This document shows, in pieces, positions 6,631 through 10,404 of a DNA stretch of 10,404 nt. Each line of letters starts with the position of its first letter. The stretch's first letter is position 1. Source of the stretch: Candidatus Aminicenantes bacterium UBA1061 (GTDB lineage: Bacteria; Acidobacteriota; Aminicenantia; Aminicenantales; Saccharicenantaceae); contig DCDG01000017.1 in the NCBI GenBank assembly GCA_002316315.1, positions 1 to 10,404 of the forward strand, given 5' to 3'. A program made the position numbers and the translations under genes. A model generated the notes under the pieces. That model searched no databases. It was not told the origin of the DNA and was given only the letters and a program-made list of their open reading frames with translations.

Positions 6631-6951
6631 TTACTCTTTTGTTTCCTGATTACTGGCCGGTGGCAGATAATCTTTAAGTGCTTCCAGATATCTGGCAAAA
6701 GCCCTTTTCCCCTTTTCTGTTATTGAGCAGGTGGTCACAGGCTTTTTGCCCTTAAAAGATTTTTTTATGGTCATGTAGCCCGCTTCTTCCAGTTTGGAGA
6801 GGTGAGTGCTCAGGTTGCCGTCGGTTGTTTCAGTGACTTTTTTAAGATAATTAAAGTCTGCTTCTTTAACGCCAATGAGGACAGACAGCACTGCCAGGCG
6901 AACCTGAGAATGGATAACCGGGTCGAGTGGTGGAAACTTATTGATTGTCAT
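6631..6951 (-). CDS. Small winged-helix transcriptional regulator (HTH_34 / PF13601-like)
   Basis: The 106-residue product is a single winged-helix DNA-binding domain. The order is PLDPVIHSQVRLAVLSVLIG (8-27, first helix), ADFNYLKKVTETTDGNLSTH (31-50), LSKLEEAGYM (51-60, recognition helix end), and the wing IKKSFKGKKPVTTCSITEKG (62-81), then a C-terminal helix likely used for dimerisation. The LxTHLxKLEEAGY and GKKPxTxxxxTEKG signatures are typical of the ArsR/MarR-like PF13601 family, whose members sit beside membrane-protein genes and probably control them. I place the start at ATG 6951, because the domain begins there. An in-frame ATG at 7014 would add 21 residues of unrelated sequence and overlap the upstream gene by 77 bases. 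With ATG 6951 the overlap is 14 bases, suggesting translational coupling. It has no visible ligand-binding domain. Confidence 0.85.
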   Translation of the reverse strand: MTINKFPPLDPVIHSQVRLAVLSVLIGVKEADFNYLKKVTETTDGNLSTHLSKLEEAGYMTIKKSFKGKKPVTTCSITEKGKRAFARYLEALKDYLPPASNQETKE

Positions 6952-7543
6952 TGGCTGGCCTGTTTTTCCTGTATCTGGAATTGAAAATGAAGCCTGGAAC
7001 GAGGTAGCCGACAATCAGGAGGGGAATAAAGGCAAGACTTCTGTAGTCTCCTGGAATGGGAATCATAGCCAGGGCTCCAACCCACCACAGACCACCGCAC
7101 CATTTAAGGAAACTTAACTCGTAAATTACACCCGTAACGAAAAGCAATAAACCGCCGATCGTAGCCATCAAAATTGGAATAACTTCGTAGGAATAAATGT
7201 TGAGCATAGGGAAAACCAGGCCCATCAAAACAAAAACAATGGCACAGCCTTTACACAGGTACTCAAAATTTATTTGGGCATAAGTCTTAGCCTTCTCGGT
7301 TTTATCCCGGCGACTGCTGTGAATAGCGGAAAAAATGAAGCCCAGGGCCATAAAAGCTATCCAGTTAATCCAGATCCACCTTGGTTGACTGAAATAGATG
7401 AGGGCATATGTACCAATAATAGCAGCGATTATCACAAATCCCCAGAAGATAAAGACCGCCCCTGATTCGGCCGTGGTTTTTCTGGTTTTTTCCACCATGT
7501 CCTTGATTAACCTGATTTCCTCTTTTAATTCATGTTCGTCCAT
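6938..7543 (-). CDS. Six-helix inner-membrane protein, partner of the winged-helix regulator, function unknown
   Basis: The product is about 201 residues. A charged N-terminal helix (MDEHELKEEIRLIKDMVEKT) is followed by about six transmembrane segments (roughly 30-51, 57-75, 96-116, 120-140, 145-163, 168-187). A basic cytoplasmic loop (SSRRDKTEKAK) lies between helices 2 and 3, and the tail is basic (RYRKNRPANDNQ). An N-terminal acidic/basic helix before a helix bundle is common in membrane proteins encoded with PF13601 or PadR-type regulators. No enzymatic motif is visible, and I do not recognise a named family. Start: ATG 7543 has AGGAGG four bases upstream; an upstream in-frame ATG at 7567 would put that Shine-Dalgarno inside the gene. 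It has its own consensus promoter with an operator-like palindrome and is first in an operon with the regulator. Confidence 0.7.
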   Translation of the reverse strand: MDEHELKEEIRLIKDMVEKTRKTTAESGAVFIFWGFVIIAAIIGTYALIYFSQPRWIWINWIAFMALGFIFSAIHSSRRDKTEKAKTYAQINFEYLCKGCAIVFVLMGLVFPMLNIYSYEVIPILMATIGGLLLFVTGVIYELSFLKWCGGLWWVGALAMIPIPGDYRSLAFIPLLIVGYLVPGFIFNSRYRKNRPANDNQ

Positions 7544-7563
7544 GACGCCTCCTATCTCACAAT

Positions 7564-7587
7564 GCAAAGCACTTTGCGTTACAAAGT
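7564..7587. promoter_or_regulatory. Operator-like array of CAAAG/CTTTG half-sites over the transcription start
   Basis: On the plus strand GCAAAG (7564-7569) and CTTTGC (7572-7577) form a perfect dyad with a 2-base centre. The same CTTTG pairs again with CAAAGT (7582-7587) across CGTTA. Three half-sites in 24 bases cover the expected +1 (near 7582) of the downstream promoter. A repressor bound here would block transcription. The obvious candidate is the winged-helix protein of the same operon, giving autoregulation; this is inference from position. Confidence 0.5.
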
Positions 7588-7588
7588 A

Positions 7589-7617
7589 ATAATAGGTATT
7601 AGATTCATGTTTGTCAA
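7589..7617 (-). promoter_or_regulatory. Consensus sigma-70-type promoter of the membrane protein/regulator operon
   Basis: On the minus strand TTGACA (7617-7612) is followed by a 17-base spacer and TATTAT (7594-7589): a perfect -35, ideal spacing, and a -10 with five of six matches. Transcription would start near 7582, about 40 bases before ATG 7543. This is the strongest housekeeping-type promoter in the window. Confidence 0.85.
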
Positions 7618-7654
7618 GAAGTTTTTTTCAATTCGTTAGTTTTTCATGTATCTA

Positions 7655-9943
7655 TCAAAAAGAGTACTCGAGCCCGGCATAAAAGCTCCTGGGTTTAGAA
7701 GGCCCATAAACGTAGCCTGAGTCACGGTCTGCTCCTAGGTCTAAATCCTTCTGATAGGAATCAAAGAGGTTAAAGATACCGGCCAGGAAATTAAATGAGG
7801 CACCGGTCTTTAATTCAACCTTCCGGTTAAGCTTGAGGTTTACTACCCAGAAAGGGTCAGTTGTCTCCAGAAGGTCAGACAATATATAACCCGCATAATG
7901 CGGAACTTTCATTGAACCGGTGTATTCGAGAGAAAGCTCAGCATTCAGCCAGCGTTCATTTTTATACTCCAGACTGGCATAGCCATAACTTTTTGGTGTC
8001 CGGAAAAAATCCTTTGAATTGAATTCGGGTTCCGGTTCGTCGAGTAAATTATTCTGGATTGTCCAGCCGGAATTCAGAACCACCCTCTGGCCGATACTCA
8101 GCCCAGCGACGGCCGATACCCCGTAAACCTTCGCCCCGGAACCATTAATTCTTTCCATCAGGCGAGTATTCTCTGTGCCGCTAATCTCGTGAAGAATGAA
8201 GGCGTCAGCCAACCTGGTGTAGAAACCTTCCAGGCTCAGCTGTAAATTATACCGTCCAGATTGTCGGCCAAAATCAAAACCGGTTGTTAAGCTCGAGGAG
8301 TTCTCTTCTTTCAAGGCGGGAGAATTCACGATCATCATACCTACTCCTCCGACCTGTGTAATGTGAAGGTCTTCATCGAAAACTTGAGGAGCTCTAAAAC
8401 CGGTGGAAATAGTTGTCCGCCAGGTTAGATCCCGGGTGAGATTAGCCAGCAGGCTAACCCGGGGGGTAAAAACGACGTTATTTAAGGCTGTATGTTTGTT
8501 CAGTCTTAAGCCACCCAGCAAGCTTAATGTTTTGCTGATTTTCCAATCATCCTGGATAAAGATTCCGACTTCGTCATAGGTCTGGTCTATTATCCGGTTA
8601 TAACCCAAAGCTTGGTCCTTGATCTTGTCTCGCCTGAGTTGAAAGCCGAAGGAAAGAAGATGTACTCCAGCTTGCCAGTTCATCTGACCATTACCAATTA
8701 ATAACGGATTTTTGGTCGAACCGTAAGCCTTCGGATCTTGATGGCTTCCGTAATAAGTATCCCGCTTAGCATCCAGATAAGAAAACGATAGGTTGTAAAA
8801 AAGATTTGGCTTGAGAGCCTGATTCCATTCAGCCGAGAGTCCGAGTTGATCAGATTTTATCCACTCGCAGACATCGGTTTCATGACAGGGCCGGTCAAAA
8901 AGATTGCCACCTCTCCGGTCTTCGAATATCTTGAATATTTCGAATTTGGCCTTAGCTTTTACCGCCTGAAAATCGTGGAATAAATTCAATCCAAAGGAAG
9001 TATTGTTAATTGAGCCAAGCTCAGAGAAGCTATCCTGATTGAGATCAACCGGATTTCTTTTTTGATAATTGGCGAAAAGATATGTTCTGGTATTCATATC
9101 TCTGGAGACATGGCTGGTATTAAAATTTAGAGTCAGATGAGGTTCGCTGGAAATAGCTTCTTCAACAACTTTTAAATCAGTTCTGTTCTCGCCGGGTTCT
9201 CTGGTAATAACGTTAACAACTCCGGCCACGGCATTTCCACCGTAGAGGGCAGATCCTCCGCCCTTAACGATTTCGATCTGTTCAATCATGCCAGCTGGAA
9301 TCTGTTCGAGCCCATAGACTCCAGTCATGGCACTGACCACCGGCAGACCATTGATCAGAATCTGAGTATATTTCCCCTCCATCCCGTTAATTCTGACCTG
9401 GGTGAAATTGCAGTTCTGGCAATCATTTTCTACTCTGATGCCGGGGGTCAGGCTTAAGGATTCGGCCAGGTTGGCGGCAACTTTCTGTTCAATCCTGGTC
9501 TTGCTTATGACTTCAGTTTTCACTGGCGTTTCCGCATAACGTTTGGGCGTCCTGGTCGCTGTAACCACGATTTGCTCTTCGATCTTGGGGGAAAGGATAA
9601 TTTGATAGTTCTGAATATTAGCGACTATCTCTAACGGGTCGGAAATATAAGTCATATAATTATCAGCGTGGACTTCTAAATGATATTTCCCTGGCGGGAG
9701 TGGTCCAAGTGCGAACCGGCCAGATTCATCGCTTTCCGCCGAAAGACTTAACTCGGGAAGAATTATTGAGGCCTTTTTTATCGGTTGGCCCTTAATATTT
9801 TCGATACTCCCTTTTACATATAATTGGGGAGATTGACCAGACTGCTGGTGGTTTTGTTCCTGCTGGGGAATGGCCACCATGGCCAGACCCGGAAAAACGA
9901 TGAGAATAATTGCAAGAATTAAAATAGGTATTTTTAGTTTCAT
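7655..9943 (-). CDS. TonB-dependent outer-membrane receptor, possible metal or metallophore receptor
   Basis: The 762-residue receptor has a signal peptide (MKLKIPILILAIILIVFPGL, cleavage in the 20s) and a Gln-rich linker. A CarboxypepD_reg domain spans about 42-118 (VKGSIENIKGQPIKKASIIL, then SDESGRFALGPLPPGKYHLE), with a TonB box near 122-130 (EEQIVVTAT). The plug spans about 125-250, with QVRINGMEGKYTQILINGLP, YGLEQIPAGMIEQIEIVKGG and GSALYGGNAVAGVVNVITRE. A 22-strand-type barrel ends in FYAGLEYSF with the terminal Phe. The plug carries a CxxC pair (DCQNCNFTQ, Cys175/Cys178), and an extracellular-loop region carries RPCHETDVCEW (Cys353, His354, Cys359). Plugs of this CQNC type are familiar from a Bacteroidetes-like receptor group. 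A small CPACH protein is encoded 117 bases upstream in the same direction, which supports a metal-related substrate; the substrate itself is inference. AGAGGAG lies seven bases before ATG 9943. There is no terminator between its stop and the next promoter. Confidence 0.92.
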   Translation of the reverse strand: MKLKIPILILAIILIVFPGLAMVAIPQQEQNHQQSGQSPQLYVKGSIENIKGQPIKKASIILPELSLSAESDESGRFALGPLPPGKYHLEVHADNYMTYISDPLEIVANIQNYQIILSPKIEEQIVVTATRTPKRYAETPVKTEVISKTRIEQKVAANLAESLSLTPGIRVENDCQNCNFTQVRINGMEGKYTQILINGLPVVSAMTGVYGLEQIPAGMIEQIEIVKGGGSALYGGNAVAGVVNVITREPGENRTDLKVVEEAISSEPHLTLNFNTSHVSRDMNTRTYLFANYQKRNPVDLNQDSFSELGSINNTSFGLNLFHDFQAVKAKAKFEIFKIFEDRRGGNLFDRPCHETDVCEWIKSDQLGLSAEWNQALKPNLFYNLSFSYLDAKRDTYYGSHQDPKAYGSTKNPLLIGNGQMNWQAGVHLLSFGFQLRRDKIKDQALGYNRIIDQTYDEVGIFIQDDWKISKTLSLLGGLRLNKHTALNNVVFTPRVSLLANLTRDLTWRTTISTGFRAPQVFDEDLHITQVGGVGMMIVNSPALKEENSSSLTTGFDFGRQSGRYNLQLSLEGFYTRLADAFILHEISGTENTRLMERINGSGAKVYGVSAVAGLSIGQRVVLNSGWTIQNNLLDEPEPEFNSKDFFRTPKSYGYASLEYKNERWLNAELSLEYTGSMKVPHYAGYILSDLLETTDPFWVVNLKLNRKVELKTGASFNFLAGIFNLFDSYQKDLDLGADRDSGYVYGPSKPRSFYAGLEYSF

Positions 9944-9960
9944 GATATTACTCCTCTAAG

Positions 9961-9977
9961 AATCAAGTTCGTTGATT
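9961..9977. other. Hairpin in the 5' region of the receptor gene
   Basis: AATCAA (9961-9966) and TTGATT (9972-9977) form a 6-bp stem around a 5-base loop, just upstream of the Shine-Dalgarno (9951-9957) of the receptor at 9943. It could influence mRNA stability or translation initiation. It is short and AT-rich, so chance is possible. Confidence 0.3.
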
Positions 9978-10029
9978 GTTAAACACAAAAATAAAATTAT
10001 GAATAGAAAAAAAGTTGTTAGTCGTGTCT

Positions 10030-10046
10030 TGAGCTTGAACAGCTCA
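10030..10046 (-). other. Hairpin after the CPACH gene, possible weak attenuator or processing site
   Basis: On the minus strand TGAGCT (10046-10041) and AGCTCA (10035-10030) pair around GTTCA, 14 bases after the stop codon of the small upstream gene. A T-run occurs only some 17 bases later, so it is not a standard intrinsic terminator. A role in uneven expression of the two genes is possible. Confidence 0.3.
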
Positions 10047-10060
10047 TTCAGGCAAAATAA

Positions 10061-10339
10061 CTAACAGGCAGGAGGGTCGCGAGAAGAGGTGTGTGGATTA
10101 AAAATAAATATATATCTATGATTATCGCCAATGTAGAGTTGATAGCTAAATTCAGGGGTGTGGGGCTGAAAAACACTTATGAACTCAATACAACTGGCAG
10201 ATTTCTGCAGGTGGCAGGCCGGGCATTTCCCATCCTCGACAAGCGTTTTTTCCGTATGGAAATAATTAGCAGACGAAATAAAAAGGAACAGGAATACTCC
10301 CAGAAGTGAGATGCCCTGTCTTTTTCGTCTGCTGATCAT
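10061..10339 (-). CDS. Small membrane-anchored protein with CPACH motif, encoded upstream of a TonB receptor
   Basis: The 92-residue protein has a basic N-terminus (MISRRKRQG), one hydrophobic segment (residues 11-23) and then a periplasmic domain of about 70 residues. That domain contains His28, CPACH (39-43), Cys50, His60, His74 and His83, and ends in SSRDPPAC. CxxC plus scattered His suggests metal binding. CxxCH is also the covalent heme-c motif, but a protein this short, with no distal Met motif, is an unlikely cytochrome. Small proteins with a Cys pair and a terminal R-x-PP element (the DUF2946-like style) occur beside TonB receptors and metal-transport genes; I assign it only to that style. 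No Shine-Dalgarno precedes ATG 10339, while a promoter-like element ends eight bases before it, suggesting a leaderless mRNA. It lies 117 bases upstream of the receptor gene in the same orientation, probably co-transcribed. No other in-frame start with a good ribosome site was found. Confidence 0.65.
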   Translation of the reverse strand: MISRRKRQGISLLGVFLFLFISSANYFHTEKTLVEDGKCPACHLQKSASCIEFISVFQPHTPEFSYQLYIGDNHRYIFIFNPHTSSRDPPAC

Positions 10340-10347
10340 TTTAAATA

Positions 10348-10376
10348 TCTATAGCAAAACTGAAAAATATTTTCAA
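10348..10376 (-). promoter_or_regulatory. Sigma-70-type promoter abutting the start codon of the CPACH gene
   Basis: On the minus strand TTGAAA (10376-10371), a 17-base spacer and TATAGA (10353-10348) match the -35 at five and the -10 at four of six positions. Only eight bases separate the -10 from ATG 10339, so transcription would begin at or within about two bases of the start codon. Confidence 0.5.
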
Positions 10377-10380
10377 GAAA

Positions 10381-10404
10381 CAGGGGACACAAACTATATT
10401 TCCT
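10381..10404. repeat. Possible edge of a REP-like GTGTCCCC repeat
   Basis: CAGGGGACACAAACTATATT followed by TCCT runs off the window end. The core GGGGACAC / GTGTCCCC next to an A/T-rich tail resembles intergenic repeats often seen flanking IS200-like (REP-associated Y1) transposase genes in environmental genomes. Only part is visible and no second copy lies in the window, so this is a low-confidence note. Confidence 0.2.

Noticed and set aside
6952..7014. N-terminal 21-residue extension of the winged-helix regulator
   Set aside because: It would lie inside the upstream gene and has no family similarity; the domain begins at ATG 6951.
10091..10309. 72-codon plus-strand frame opposite the CPACH gene
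   Set aside because: The minus-strand frame has a membrane anchor, CPACH motif, a promoter and a receptor neighbour; the plus frame has only a weak start and no family features.

Overview
The window reads as a Gram-negative, diderm bacterium from the Acidobacteriota / Candidatus Aminicenantes neighbourhood. I infer this from gene style, not from a marker gene. The clues are an Oar-like TonB-dependent receptor with an N-terminal carboxypeptidase-regulatory-like (CarboxypepD_reg) domain, the C-terminus of what looks like a DUF5916 outer-membrane barrel protein, a degenerate VWA protein, and TPR proteins that also carry the CarboxypepD_reg domain. Base composition looks moderate, and intergenic DNA is AT-rich.

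Plus-strand block (1-4150). The end of an outer-membrane barrel gene (1-176) is followed by an AT-rich regulatory region with several dyads. Next comes a textbook sigma-54 (-24/-12) promoter at 314-330 and a strong Shine-Dalgarno. These serve a 948-residue TonB-dependent receptor (370-3216), which ends in a strong intrinsic terminator (3236-3272). A secreted VWA-like protein with a degraded metal site follows (3296-4150).

Minus-strand block (10339 down to 4158), in order of transcription. A 92-residue membrane-anchored protein with a CPACH motif (10339-10061) has a sigma-70-type promoter so close to its ATG that the mRNA may be leaderless. It precedes a second TonB-dependent receptor (9943-7655) with a CxxC pair in its plug; together they look like an outer-membrane uptake unit, possibly for a metal or metallophore. 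Next is a regulatory cassette with a consensus TTGACA-17-TATTAT promoter and an overlapping CAAAG/CTTTG operator-like site. It encodes a six-helix membrane protein (7543-6938) and, overlapping it by 14 bases, a small winged-helix regulator (6951-6631). A YjdF/DUF2238-like membrane protein (6483-5761) follows, preceded by a 21-codon upstream ORF that overlaps its start as ATGA. Last come a truncated paralogue (5497-5168) and a full-length CarboxypepD_reg-TPR protein (5129-4158), a tandem duplication in which the first copy lost its TPR part.

I found no RNA genes, CRISPR array, complete mobile element or phage genes. The most unusual items are the sigma-54 promoter on a TonB receptor, the CPACH protein/receptor pair with its likely leaderless start, the self-contained regulator cassette, and the short coupled upstream ORF. 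No stretch longer than about 300 bases lacks a gene.
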